Of a stretch of DNA of 64,000 nucleotides, positions 46,701 through 60,000 are shown one piece after another. A program made the position numbers and the translations under genes. The stretch's first letter is position 1. Each line of letters starts with the position of its first letter. The notes beneath the pieces are model-generated. The model was not told the DNA's origin. It did not search any database and saw nothing but the letters and a program-made list of their open reading frames with translations. This DNA is from Aquila chrysaetos chrysaetos (taxonomy: Eukaryota > Chordata > Aves > Accipitriformes > Accipitridae): assembly GCF_900496995.4 (NCBI RefSeq), contig NC_044030.1:75184017-75248016 (forward strand), written 5' to 3'.

Positions 46701-49700
46701 CTTCCCTTACATTCCTTTAGAGGCTTACAAAATATGATTTAATGTATTTTAAAGTAGGTTTTTTTCCCCCACTCTCTTTGTTATTCCTTTTGCTCAAGGT
46801 CTTTTACTGGTGTTGTGGGAATCTCTTTGATTCCATCTACAGATTACGGTTTATGATAGATGTGAATTATAAAGGCGAAGTCAAGGGAGAATTGGGAGGG
46901 CAGCAAGGAAACATTTCAAAAGGAAATCTCTCACCTATACTGAAATTAGGAACAGTGAGTCAAATTCATTCCTGATGTGCATCTGGAAAAGATTTGATCC
47001 AAATTTTATTGTAAGAAAATTTTTTTTCTTCTTCTTTTCCTTCATGCTAATATACTTCACAATGGTCATGAAATATGTCTTGCTCTGTTGCTCTGGAAAT
47101 TATTATATTACTCTGCTATAATCAGTAGGATAGAGCTATGCATGGTATAACTCTCCTGAAGCGTGGGGATGTACCGAACGTGACTCACCCCAGTGGCACA
47201 TCTGGAGCTTTATGCCTGCGATGGCATCCAACCAGAAACGCGATGGGAGAAGATTCATTGTGTGCGAAAAGATTTGGCCTGTTTGGCCTTTTCATTTCTT
47301 ATAATAGCAAACACTTCTACCCAGAAAAGCCGAATGTGGTTTTGATTCAGTTTTATTGTTGGGGTGAAAATATTTGCGTACATTATTGTAGCTTTTGAGC
47401 CTGGCCATGCGTGACGGCGTTCTTGGAAACGTGCGTGCAGTTGGTTTCGAATCATCGTCCCAACAGGATCTCTTATGACTTTGCTGTAGGATATAGCCCT
47501 GAAGCATGCACTGGTACAATACTTTGCTGCTCCCTCTCATGTCAGTAGCTTCATACCCACCGTCTTGTGAACCTATATAAAAGTTTATAGTGTAATGTTC
47601 TCAGTGTGGGAGGTGTCTCCCTGTTGCTGAAGACCTTGCCTGAGTTTCTGCTTTCCCTTTGCAGAGGGAAGGGGTAGCAAGGGGAGTAGTTCCTCCTGCC
47701 CAGCAGGTTGGGGAAGAGACTGTGGATCCTGGTGCCCACACGGAGCACACCTGCAGGCTTGTGGGTCCTGTTGCAGCAGCAGAGCCTCTGCTTAGCTCTT
47801 GGTCTGTGATAAATGAGTTTAATCTTGTAACCGTCTTTAATCTTCACACTCAGAAAGTGGCACTTGCTTTTCCCATTTCTGAGCATTAAGTGTCCCATCA
47901 AAGGTTGTTGCCTAGGCTTATTGTATATTCTCTGGAGAGAAGGTCATGTTCTGGAAAGATTGATACCACTGGCCCTAGACAGCTGCAGAGATGCTGCTCT
48001 CCATTAACTGTAGAGAGGCACCAAACTGTTCAATGGTATGGAAATTAAAATGCTAATGTCATTCTATCATCTTAATTCTTCATCTTCAGATTGTCTTATG
48101 TCCACTTAGAAGTAACAACAGAGGTTTATGGTTGCAATCAACTCTACGAATACATGCAGCTAAAGCAAGCTGGAGCCCGAACTTATCACATGTTGCAGGG
48201 GTGGAAAAGGCTAGATCACACACAGGCTTTATTTAAGTATTTTGAGAGGAGACAAGGGAGGAGGAAGCCTCACTGTGTTTGGTACCTGTCTTCTGTCAGC
48301 TGTTTGGGAAATCAGCTTTGTTTGCCATCTGCGTTGTCAAGTTTGTTGCAATGCTGGGAGGACAGCTGGGGTCACTGTCTCTGGCAGCATTCATGCTTAA
48401 CAGGCTGTTCCCTGAAGTTCTTGAACTGCTTCTTATCTGTGTTTTTAATTTTCTTCCACTAGTTGTAATCATGTGTGCCAGCGGTGACACAATCAGGAAC
48501 ATCATGTTGGCTGCTCATCGGCAAGGAATGACCAACGGGGACTACGCTTTCTTCAATATTGAACTCTTCAACAGCTCATCATATGGTAATGTTTTTCCTG
48601 CCCGAGTGTGTTGCAAAGTCTTCTGTAAGCCTGGTAATATTTTTAGATTTGTTAGCCTCAAAATATGCAGCACTGAGTCCCAGAATACAGCCCTGTTTCT
48701 CCCCATCGTTGCAGTTCTCTTCCACTTGGGCCACTGCGGGAAATAAAATGGACCTCGTGGCTATAGTTGCCCCTGGGTGGGTCACAAGATGCCAAATACA
48801 CTATAGGCATTACTTATTTAGTAACTTGTAGGGTCACAGAAGCAGCACCAGACGGAGACACTGGTTATAGCAGCCAGGTGTGGGTACCCCACGCTGCAGT
48901 GTGCGTGCTCAGCTCTGCGTGGCTTGCACCATCCCCAGCCTTGTGACTGCCAAATCTCAGGGCAGGGGTATTCCTGGCTGCCCCGTGGCCTGCCGTCTGT
49001 GCAGGTGGCTGGAAGGAGGCACTAGCAATCGCCAGGGCTATGGGCAGCTGCAGGCCCTGGGTCTCCAGAAGTCGTCTCTGTGCTGGGGGATCCACACATC
49101 TAATTTGCGTCAGCTTTTGATCAGAAACTGCACCTGCAAAAATACTCAGCAGTGTTGTGTTGAAGGGAGAGCACCAGATGGGACACAGACAGTCCAGATT
49201 TACTGGAGTGGGGCGGATAAAAGTGGCTGATTCCACCCCTAAGTCAAAAGGATCAGAACTGTCAAATTAAAACATGACTTTAAAAAGTAAATTAAATACG
49301 TTTGCTTTTTGAAATATACCTACCTTCAGTTACATTTGATATTATGGCAGAGCATGGCAGGGACTAAATCTGCTCTCAGCTGCTACAGCTGTCTCAGTTA
49401 AATTCAAAGTAATACTGGAGCAACGTGTTCGCTGAGTTTTAAACAACATCAGATGGCTGAAACAGAGGCAAGTTCATGTCTGGGAACTAGGTTTTATTGA
49501 AGTGTCAATGTGGCTTTTGAAAGGAGCAGCCTCTTTTGCAGGTGCAGAGAAAATAATTTCCCCCCTGCAGGCTGCCTTAACTAACCCACCACAATAACAA
49601 ATTCATTGCAAATTGAAAACCAAGTGGGAGTTGAGAAAGAGGGAAAACTTGGGGTTTTTTTCTTTCTTTCAAATCTCAAAAAGCTGACCAACAGGAACAA

Positions 49701-52700
49701 CTGAATTCAAAAAAGGATGATGTATTTTGTTTAATAAATCAGTTAACTGTAAGTTATATTCTTTTGCATAAACTTTTTGTTACCTGTCTACCACCTCTGA
49801 GATTATTTCACAGTAAACAGTGCTGTTTGTTGAAAAGCTCTATAATGAATATATGTAGCTGTTTAAATTCAGAGATACAGATACATACAGAAATACAGAT
49901 ACTGCTACATGTATCCTCTAGGTTAGCTAAAGAAGTGCCAAGTTGTGCCAGGTAATAAGGAAATCACTTAAGTAACTAAAAGATAAAGTTGCAGAACAAG
50001 ATCAAAGCCAATGGTTCAAATCAAGGTGTTCTTTTTGTTGAGTTGAATTTGGAGTGACTTTATCCCTTGTAATGTAAACAAAACCATTTGGCATTGAAGC
50101 CTTAATCAGGACCAGAGCAAAAAGCTGAAGTATCGGTAGTCACAAAACCCTGAAGTTTTGGCCCTTCTGTAGACCCCAGGAGCTTTGCAGGCTTGACTTT
50201 ACTAGAAACCACTGATCAAATAACCCCTCTGGCTGCTGGTGGTGGCTCATTACCCCTGCACTACTGCTGCATTTCATCTTGAAGAGTAGAAGTGCATCAG
50301 AAGCGATTCATCTGGCCATAGGTACATGTCTGTGTGTGAGCTTTGCTCCCTTTGGAGTCACGGGAGAGAAGTAGGCGCCTCTGGACAGCAATTCACCTCG
50401 TCCTTAGGTGTATGCAGTGGCTCAGATGAATCATCCCCTACAAATGATTGATGGTTTCCTTGCCTTGGCTGAAATGAGCACGGTGACTACCTGGGAAGTG
50501 CTGAAGCTGGCTGGGACAGGTAGTACCCAAAGTTCTTCTTGAGCAGAGGATGCTCACGTAAGAGCTGCAGCTGCAGGAGGTCGGCTGCTGCGTTTTGGAA
50601 TGGTTTTGCTTTCCAGGATGATATTTGCTAGGAGGTAGCGGTGGTTGCAGGACGCAGCGTTGCAATCCCCAGGCTCAGCACCCTGCCCCAGGAGGGACCC
50701 TGGCATCACAGCTGATGTGGGGCGGGTGTCCCCAGTGATGCAGCCCCCAGGAGACGGCACTTGGTTCAGCCGTGTACAGGGCAGCGCTGTGCCATCCTGG
50801 CGTGGGACCTCCATGCAGCACGGTGATGGGGGCAATACCCATTTGCCCCACAGTCGTGTGGGAGCCTCAGCACCATCCTGCTTTGCATCACAGGTAGTTC
50901 AGTCTTCTTGTAGCTTTTCCAAGGGATGAATGAAAACTATCTTGTCTTCTGTTGTAGTGTAGTCAGAATGCGGCATTTTCTGACATTTCTAAGTAATAAT
51001 TCTTTTAAACCAATTTTCATGGGAAACACATCCACAAAGAAACAGAAAGAGTGAAATGACTGTGCGTCAGAAGTTGACTTTTGTGCAGATGGTCATCACA
51101 TGTGCAAAGCAAGCATAAAAGAGAAATGTAGAGAGATTCCCCCAAAATTCCTTGTTGCTGGTACCTAGAGATACTAGATTTTGTACCTTACAAAAGGTAC
51201 AAAATCTAAGAGTGGGTGTGATTGGCAAATTGGCACTTTGCCTTTAAGTTCAGATGGCCATATTGCAGTTTGTTGTTGCCCTCTGTTCTGAATATTTTTA
51301 ATTTTTCAGAAGAACAGGCGTATTAAATGCCAAGGCTGCAATTGCACATAAGTACTGTGGCAAGATGACCTCCTGCAAAATAATCCATGAAGGAATTTAA
51401 ATATGTAAATTATTCCAGGAACGCTGTTATGCAAGTGTACCTTCCCTGCTTCCAGTGTCAGGATTTTTAAAAATAAATATGTATAGTGTCCAGGACAGAA
51501 ACTTATTCACATTCTACAAGTGCTATCGTTGGGGTTTTTTTTGTCTACAATCTCACTCTTTTTAGCCATCTGAATTTGCAAATGCAAAGCTATAGCAAAG
51601 CCCTCCGTGCTGTAGTCTATGACATACTTCTTGAATATCCCTCTTGAATTTTCCTCTGAAATGCAGCTACCCAGCTGGGGCAGAGGCTTTTCAGCCTCCA
51701 GGCTCTGGCAGGGCTTGTCCCCTCTTGTGGGGAGGCTAGCAAGACGTGCTACCTTAGAATTGCCAGATGTGCATTTCTTTTCAAAAGCAGTGACAAGGAC
51801 AGGGTACAGGCACTGAAGGGAAGAGTGCCATCTCTGAGGGCGAAACCAGATGGTGGGATGTTAGTTGCTTGCCAGTGTTTCCATCAGGTCTGATGGCGTA
51901 AGTAATCAGGGTCCTGGCGTAAGTAATTTTCACTAGTTCAACTTTGTATTGGGAAATAAATCCCTAAACCAAGGCAGATGTACCTAAAGCTTCTTCCTAA
52001 GAGAATGAAATCACTTCCAAAAAAAAAAAAAAAAAAAGAAATTAAGAATTGGCAAGGTTCCTGGAATTTATAAAGATTACAGTCCTAGCTGGTGCTGAAC
52101 TGTGGTGAATAAGGCTTTCCTGGGGTGGAAAAGAGTGGTAAAAGGGCTCAGGTGGTCCTGTGCCTCTCGCCCTGTGCTGGGCATGACAGGAGCTGCCCCG
52201 GAGTCAAAAGCACCAGGAGGAAAGACTTGTCCTCTGGAGAAATGCAGGTTCTTTCTTCTTCCCCTGTGCTCTCTGAGGAAGCAGAGCAATTCTCCAATTA
52301 CATTTATTGTCAAAAATAGAAGGGAAAAAAAAAGTTGTAACAGCAGTGCCGGGCTACTGGTAGGACAAAACGCAAGGTCTGTATTCACGTGCCTCAGGGG
52401 GACCAAGGTTGTCCATGAATTTGCTCTTGCAGGCACATGATACAGCTGGTAGTGCTGTGCAAGAAGCACCATGGGTTTGAAGCCTGGACTCTGTCTCCGC
52501 TAGCATCTCCCCTCCCAAACCACTTGCTTCTCTTGGTCCAGATGACACCATGGTCCTCGACCCAAGCAAAGCAGCCACATCATCTCTCATCTCAGGGTCC
52601 CATGTGCCTCCAGGTTGCCCTTGGGAGCTTAGTGTTAGTCTTCAGCTTGGCTTATTTAGCTGTGCTGGGGTTTGTTGCTGTTGTTCAAAAAATAAAATGA

Positions 52701-54057
52701 CTGTCTAGCTTTTCATTATTTGTAAGCATTTAAAGGCACATTGCTTAGGGCTACCACTGTTCCCTCTAGGCCTCTTATTTTTCATTTACGTAGAATAGTA
52801 CAAAACCTGGTCCAGGGCAATGTGAACCTTTCCACTGATCTCGTGAAGCTTTGGATCAGGGTCTCAGGACCTGCTAAGGTCAGGCCCTGTTAGGCAGAAG
52901 GGCTCCTCTGCTAATTAACCAGTCGTCTGTCCTGCTTTTTAAAAATCTGGTTACTTTACTAGTGGTCTGAGTGTCGTGGTTTAACCCCAGCCAGCAACTA
53001 AGCACCGCACAGCCACTCACTCACTCCCTGCTCCCTGGTGGGATGGGGGAGAGAGAATTGGAAGGGTAAAACAGAAAACTCATGGGTTGAGATAAAGACA
53101 GTTTAATAGGTAAAGAGAAAGCTGAACATGTGAGCAAAGCAAAACAAGGAATTAATTCACCACTTCCCATGGGCAGGCAGGTGTTCAGCCATCTCCAGGA
53201 AAGCAGGGCTCCATCACACCTAACGGTGACTTGGGAAGACAAACGCCATCGCTCCAAACATCCCCCCATCCTTCTTCCCCCAGCTTTGTATGCTGAACAT
53301 GCCATCATATGGTCTGGAATACCCTAGGTGCAGGATCCCATTTTATTTCTATGTGTTTCTTTTCTGCTAAGAGCAGGTCTGGTCTGGCAGCCACTGCACA
53401 CATGGTTTTCTCCTTGACTGTAGTGGGAGAGCTGTGGGAGAAGTAGCTGCACCATCTGCCTCCCATTCGGGGTGACGATCATACTATTGACTTTACTGAT
53501 GCCTTTCTGACTGTCCAAGAGTGTTGCTGGTGGAGTGATGTCTAACAAAAACTTTGTGGTCAAATCCTTCCTCACTTAAATATCTCTGTGTTTGAGATCT
53601 GGCACATGTTTTTTGCTCCGAGATGTCTTTTCATGCTTAAGCTTCATCCCACCCTTTAAAAATAAGCAAGCACAGCATGGGAGTAAAGTTGTCCTTCTGT
53701 TTGCACATTTACTTCCCACGAGTCATTCCTCCCTTCCCAGTTTCCTGCATGTCATGGAGCAGGTTCAGTTCTCCCTTGTACTCTGCCATCTCCCCAGGGT
53801 GCAGGAGAGGGGAATTCTGGGTGGAAAAAGGATGGCAATCCTGTAATGCTACCTAATTTGGAGTTGGAAATATGCTTGCTTTCCCCTTAGGAAACGGCTC
53901 TTGGAGAAGAGGAGACAAACATGACCTTGAAGCCAAGAAGGCATACTCGTACCTCCAAACTGTCACTCTGCTGAGGACCGTGAAGCCTGAGTTTGAGAAG
54001 TTTTCCCTGGAGGTGAAAAGTTCTGTTCAGAAGCAAGGTCTGCATGAGGATGACTAT
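43072..54057 (+). CDS. NPR3: NPR3, natriuretic peptide receptor C (first three coding exons; gene continues past the window)
   Basis: NPR-C is a single-pass cell-surface homodimer without a guanylate cyclase domain. It binds ANP, BNP and CNP and removes them by internalisation, and it can signal through Gi. The three exons here join in frame to 335 codons, against about 541 residues in human. Residues 1 to about 20 form a signal peptide, followed by an Ala/Glu-rich linker (about 21-36). The ligand-binding domain starts with [20 protein letters not shown] (40-59) and contains [31 protein letters not shown] and [23 protein letters not shown] sequence. Cys90/Cys117 and Cys194/Cys243 fit the two known intrachain disulfides, and Asn275 in FNSSSY is a likely glycosylation site. 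The interchain cysteine, membrane segment and short cytoplasmic tail are in exons beyond 64,000. The ATG has G at -3. Confidence 0.96.
43787..48462 (+). other. NPR3: NPR3 intron 1
   Basis: This 4.7 kb intron starts GC-rich, with a CCCGT simple repeat (43,908-43,942), and becomes AT-rich after about 44,230. A short (GGTT)n lies at about 45,808-45,823. No exon or repeat family was recognised. Confidence 0.85.
43908..43942. repeat. (CCCGT)n simple repeat
   Basis: About seven CCCGT-type units, one of them shortened to CCGT, at the start of NPR3 intron 1. Confidence 0.9.
48463..48585 (+). CDS. NPR3: NPR3 coding exon 2
   Basis: Encodes residues 240-279 ([40 protein letters not shown]) and completes Val239. 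Acceptor CCACTAG, donor GTAATG. Human NPR3 has nearly the same sequence here. Confidence 0.96.
51175..51208. repeat. Perfect inverted repeat, 15-bp arms, 4-base loop
   Basis: TAGATTTTGTACCTT (51,175-51,189) is followed by ACAA and then its exact reverse complement AAGGTACAAAATCTA (51,194-51,208). In the NPR3 transcript it would form a 15-bp hairpin with a tetraloop. Confidence 0.95.
52972..53325 (-). mobile_element. Truncated LTR of an avian endogenous retrovirus-like element
   Basis: The plus strand begins TGTCGTGGTTTAACCCCAGC and continues through TTGAGATAAAGACAGTTTAA and CCATCTCCAGGAAAGCAGGG, matching the reverse of a common bird LTR. In its own orientation the element ends CCACGACA, the usual LTR terminus ending in CA. 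The 5' part of the LTR is missing beyond about 53,325. No internal viral coding sequence was seen, so this is probably a solo LTR that was later broken. The family name was not assigned. Confidence 0.78.
53891..54057 (+). CDS. NPR3: NPR3 coding exon 3
   Basis: Encodes residues 281-335 ([20 protein letters not shown], then [20 protein letters not shown], ending HEDDY) and completes Gly280. Acceptor CCCCTTAG, donor GTAAGT. The next expected residues (VNMFVEG in human) were not found in the window. Confidence 0.96.
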
Positions 54058-57000
54058 GTAAGTACTTGATGACAGGCCTTAGGTCTTAGCATGCTCCTAA
54101 TTAAAGCAAAAGCAGCAGTGAGACCTGACCAGGACAGAATCACCTGCGTTCAGTTGTAAAATCCCACTGTTGCCTGTATAATATCTTTTCTTTTTTTCCT
54201 TTGTTTTTCTTTTTTTTTTTTTTTTTTTTGTGGGTAATGCAAATAGTAAGAATAGACTTGATCTAGGTGCACTAGTGCTGTGCACCACCATCCATGACCA
54301 ATTGTCCTGTGCTCATCCCCTTGTTCATCAGCAGGAAGGTTGTGGAAAGGCAGATTGCCAGGTCTCTCTCCCTTGCCCACCAATCACTTGTCTTTTTTTA
54401 ACGGGCAAAGAACTATATTCTTATTTTTTGTTTTCTCCCAATAATTTTTTTTTGGTACAATCAGATCTCAGAAAGTTACACTCTCTGTATTGCATCTGAT
54501 GAAGTTTTTCTTGATGTGAATGAGAAAAGTGGTTTTATTTCCCAACTAAGCATATTTAGGTTGTTGCTGTTGTGTATTTTAAACTGTCTAAAATATCAGT
54601 ATAGTCCTTGTGAGTTGTTTTAAGCCTAGGAGAGTGCCACTGTCCTCCAGAGATGGATGTGGGAAAGTATGTCTTTTTTTAATCTCTCCAAATGTAGGAG
54701 GAAGATGCCTCTGAAGATTGCTTTTGAGCTACTGCTAAGCTAGTTCGTTAGGCATTTTCGTAGAAAAGTCTTTTGTGAAAGCAAGAATGTATAGCACATA
54801 CCTATAGGGATTTCTGCATGCTGATACAAGTACTTCCCAGACAGTCAGCCTTCCCCATGGTGGGGAATAAACTTTCCAAATACACTTATGAAGAAAAGAG
54901 GCATGAAGAGAGTTTGGTCAGTCTTTAGCTGTAGGAAATGAGAGCTAGGAACTTACGCCTGAAACTCAAGAAAGCAACCCAAACCCCTCCTTTGCCAGCT
55001 CCCACTTAGGAGCTCCCACGTACCTCATCTCTTTGCTTTAAGCATTGTGTCCCTCACAGGTGGAGGCATCATCTTCAGTGTGAAGCACAAGCTGATGAAC
55101 TTGAATGTTGTGTTAATAAATGATCTTTCCTGTAGTTTATTGCATGACCTCAGCTGTCTTCAGAAAACTTACGCTTCTTAGAACTTGAATATATTTTATT
55201 TAAATATTTTACTTAAAATTTGTTTGAATCACATCAGTGGCTTATATTTTTCCTGTGAAACCTTCAAAGTCTAGGCAGGCAGAAATAGTCTTTTGTTGGC
55301 ATTCTTTGCCTTGGGTTAGTGGAGAAACTCCAACTGCCGACTTCAATGTGCTGCTCGGTGAAGAACCTGCTAAATGAGTTTTGAAGAAGGCGTGGGACTG
55401 CACTTTGTGCTGTTCCTCCCTTTTCCCTCTGTGTGCCCTTTTGCAGGTGTCACTTAGCAAGCTATGTACATTGAAGATATGCTATGTGCTTTTGGTTGTG
55501 GTTGGTTAGAAATGTGATTTTGAATATTAAAGATCCAGTCCTCCACAGTTTTGTGGCTTTTGTAGTCTGGGCAGTGTGACATTTCTCCAGATGAGAAAAG
55601 TGTTAAACTGCCAAGACCTCAGGATGCTGTCTGTAGGTGGTTTGGAGGCAGGCAAGTGGATGCTTTGCTGTTCTTTAGAAGGGGGCCCACTGCAAACCCT
55701 ATGCAAGTTCAGCATTGATAGATGCTGGATAGATGCAAGCTGTTAGGGTCAAGCAGAAGTGGATCCATGAGACAGCAAATCCCCTCAGGCCAGTGGGGGG
55801 GAAATTTTGCAGGCTAATGTGGTTGTTGGGGAGACTCCTTGCACAGCTGCATACCCACTGCCAGAAGTCCTCTTTTCTCTTTCCTCGCTCCACGGTTGCT
55901 TGTGCAATCAGCCGTCCGTGCTGGCATTGCTCCTGGCTGTCCCAGGGCAGCTGCGTGGGTGCCTGGCTCCCTTCTGCCTTGTCCTTGCCCTTCTGCTGCC
56001 GGGCTCTGAGGGCTGCCTCTCCCCATATCCCATTCCCACCCATGATCCAGAGCTTTTAATCTTGCTCCAGGTACTCCCTCACCCAAAACCATCAGCCTTT
56101 GTTAGGGCCAGGCAGGGGCTGCTGCTGCGTCTCCTGCTCCCCACCTGGCTTTCTGCACCCTTCCCAATCTCTTCTTGTGGGGGCAGAGGGAGGACTTCTG
56201 ATCTATGTACACCTACCACAGCTTCCTGCCATCTGAAACATCAATCCTTGACTGACGGGAAGCTCGTGGTGGAGGCCATAAGGATCTGGGGCTCCCTGTG
56301 GAGGAGCTACAGATCATGGCTATGGGGGAAGGAGGTTTGGTTTCAAATGCTTAACTTAGATCTCAGCAGAGACTCTCCTACCTCCTTTCTCACAGCCTTC
56401 TAACCCAGTGGGAGAATACAACCTCTTTAAGAGTGGTAGCCTTGGGTTGAGCATAGCAAAAAACATTAGCTGTGTTACTTCATTAACAGTGTGTGAATTT
56501 TAACTAATCTGGTTTGATTTTCGTCATTTATTTATGATGAATTTTACATTTCCCCACTTTGGACAGTGGGAAAGAGATGCTTCGTATTCCCTTAACTGAT
56601 TGTCCTGCTGCTGTGTTCAGAGGAGAAGCATTTTGGGGCAGCCTTCAGGCTTGAGAAAAAACTCCATTTTAAAAACTAATGGGGAAAAATAAAAAGCCAA
56701 ACTGAGGGCCAGTTCCTTCCTCTCTGAAAGGTATGTGGCTAGTGGGCACCTCATTAATGGTGCTTCTTTTGGCAGCATGGGAAGAAAGTGGCAATTTTGG
56801 CCTAGGCATGCGCGGAGCAAGGCTATGTCCTCCAAGGAAAGCTTGGGAGGGAGAGGTCCTTCAGCTGACTGGGTGGGAAGTGACATAGATGGATTTTTCT
56901 CTGCTGGATTCTGCTCCTGAAAACAAAAACTCTGGGGAAAGATAGTCGGTGGTAAAGTCCATCTCAAGTCCTATCCACGGGTGTTGAAATATAATCCTCA

Positions 57001-60000
57001 TCCTTTTCTGCAGTCTGTGTCCCAAGAGGATGAACTCAGGGAGGTTTGGATTTGAAGCATTCAGTGTTTCTGCTTCTCTGTGTGGATTTTTCCAGTGTCA
57101 TGGGAAAATGGGGCCCCGTGTCCATGGTCTAAATTATCTTGCAGTGACCCTAACTCAAACCAAAGTAGTTAGTGCTGCCATTTTGTCCTGGCCTCTTGCC
57201 AGCACTAATCCTAAAGGCATTATTATCTACCAAAAAAGAATATCATATAAATGAAAAATAAGCAGATGACAGAAGGAAAGATAAGGGAGGCAGAAAGGGC
57301 AAAGTCCTACAGCAGCTGCTGTCCAATTGCCAGATGGAGAACACGTACGGCTCTTAGAGGAGTAACAGGTTAAAGAGTGTTGGCCATCTTCATCTCCAAC
57401 TATGAAATCACACAGAAGAAAGAAAAATGTGTTCTGGGTTCATCTTTCCCAGGTCAGAAATTGCTTTTGTTTCTGCATGGGCATTATGCTGTGGAAATGG
57501 GGAACGTGGAAGAACCTGCTCCTTGTGAGTGAGCGGGAAAGTGTGGAAAAGGCAATTTCTCTAACTCCTCCAGGAATCTCTCTTGTGAAGGAAGAAGCTT
57601 CCTTAAGCACCTTTTAACTAGACAGCATCGAAAATAAGAGTGGCAGAGAGGTTCTGAGAAAGCATCTTAGAAGTATTTGGGTAGGTAATAGTTGCACAGG
57701 ATGCGGCTAAAAATGACGATGTTGCCTGTCTGCAATGTCCCATTGCAACATCCCATTGCAACAGCTGCCTGAGTCCGTTAGCAAATATTATTAGTTTGCT
57801 TGGTCACCACTTTCAGAGTCTGAAAGCAGTTACTGTCATGTTAACGTAACCCAAAGAACTGTGGGCTGAAGCATCAGATCTGCTCAGCCCTCGTTTCAGC
57901 ATTCAATAGTGTCACGATTTGTTTCAAGAAACATCCTGTAGTTCTGTAGAAAGCCTGGCCATTTTATTTCATGCCTACCTGGAGACTGAATTCTCTGATA
58001 AAATAGCCAAAAAAGAGGAATTTTTTCAAAAATCCATTCAAATTTGGGGTTCAGGCGTAAGGGTAGTAGAATCACTTTAATGCTATTACGCAAATTTTAG
58101 CAGTTTTCTCACTTCTTTAATGTTAATGCATTACCAAGACATTAACAGCAACATGTCCTGGTCTCTATAAACCAATTGATTCTTGGCTTAATTGCAAAAT
58201 ACAGGACAAGCTCTGCTTGCAGACCTATAGTCTAGGTGAGGCAGACAGCAATGGGAATTGCATGCATTTACTTGAAGGAAGAATTTGAAACTGTCTCTGA
58301 ATTGGTGTGTGAATAACTCCCAACAGATAGTCTAGTTAAAAATGTTTATGAATAAATAGCGTTTCAGTTGAAGTATATGCATATGCCATTTTTTATTAAA
58401 TAATGCCAAACACTTAATGAATTGGCAGTAGGCTGCAGTTTGAAAGCTCTTAATGCACCTTCTGTTCCTCACTCAGGCCTAGGATTCAATAAATGCTTTT
58501 TTTATGTCCAGCCCAGTATTCTGAGCTGGGATGATTTTACAGCCTGGGATATTTGCTCTTCTGAGGTTACAGACCACCCGTGGCTTGTTTTTACTTCTCA
58601 TTTAAAAGCTGAAAATGTAACTAATTAAACAAATATTTCTGCTGTGTTAACTACATGACAGCATTGTTTGCGAGGTGGATGCTCACACCGAAAATGAGCA
58701 GCAGGAGAAGCGAACTGGAGCTTGATTTGCCAGTAAAGTTATCTCAGTGAAAGAATGAGCTATGTAGATTAATTAGATCAGTGAGATGCTACTACCTATT
58801 AGAAAGGGCAAGTCTGTTTTATTTAACGTTTCAGCCCTCTGAAATGAGAAATGGTCCACATAAGAACAGCTGTTCAAGCTCCAACAGTTAACTACAAAAG
58901 CTATGTGGGAGGTAGCTGTGCTCATAAAGTTTATCATCTCATCCATAACATCCATGCCAGACTCTTCCCCATGTGTATTCCTTACGTCAGCCTTTTAATT
59001 AGGATTGTACACCAGCTAAGATAAGGGTTGGGAGAAGTGAGCAATTCAGTCATGTCTCTGAGAGAGACGCTGAAAATGTAATGTATTCAGTGGTGTACAT
59101 CCCACTTGTCTTTTTTCAGGCACAGGCAAGCAAGATTAATGACAGGCAGGCTTTTGTGTCTCTTCTGATTACACCAGGATGGGAGAGAGTTTTGGGGAGG
59201 TTTTAAAAAAAAAACAAAAACCCAACCCTGCCAAGGAATAATTTGTTCAAATGAATAGGTCTATTCAGTTGCTGGAGTGCTTTGCTAATTGTGTTAGAAA
59301 CAATGAAAGCAAACCACAAGCTGCTTTCAGCAGCCGGAAAAAAGGCATTCACATGCCAGCTTATTAACAAGATGAATTCTATTAGTAAAACATATTTAGG
59401 ATTTTCATGACCAGCCCTTCACCCCTTGGAATTAATGAGTTTCTTCAATTTCTGTAAGAGCAGTGTTGAACTCTGGACTGCTAAATTTGGTGAATACAGC
59501 AGACACTTTTTTTTGCTGAAGTCAATGCTTTCTCAGTGATACGAAAGGCTAGTGTCTTCCAGGTTGGGGTCCTAGGCAAAACTACAGTGTAATAGTATGT
59601 TATTTGCCATTAACAGATGTCATAAAAGACAGTAAAAGAAAGAAATTCTTCTTCTCTCTTCCAGTGGGTTTCTGTTTAGTTTTTCTAGCCTGTCTAAGCA
59701 TATTTTTGAAGCTGTTGTAAACCATGGAGGAGATAGTATAAAACTCTAGGTAGATCTGAAAATAGTAACATCTGAACTCTTTGGGAATGTAAAAGTTTAG
59801 AGTTGATCTTCATATATATGTTGTATATTTTCCATAGCCCCATGTTTTTACTTGGGTTTCACAGATATTCACATTCCACTTTACTAAGCAGACACTCAGA
59901 CATTTATGGGCAAGACACTCTCCCTTTGAAGTACTTGCTAGAAATACACCTTATTTTCCACTAATAAAGTGTGAAAAATATGTCTTCGAGCAAAGTTATT

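Larger units (their letters stand above)
48586..53890 (+). other. NPR3: NPR3 intron 2
   Basis: This 5.3 kb intron contains a perfect 15-bp stem-loop (51,175-51,208), a 13-bp direct repeat pair (51,894-51,906 and 51,915-51,927), a 19-A run (52,019-52,037) and a truncated LTR (52,972 to about 53,325). No exon was recognised. Confidence 0.85.

Noticed and set aside
48279..48746. A 155-codon plus-strand frame spanning NPR3 exon 2
   Set aside because: Only the middle part (48,463-48,585) is conserved, and it has proper splice sites at both ends. The extensions are intron sequence that happens to stay open.
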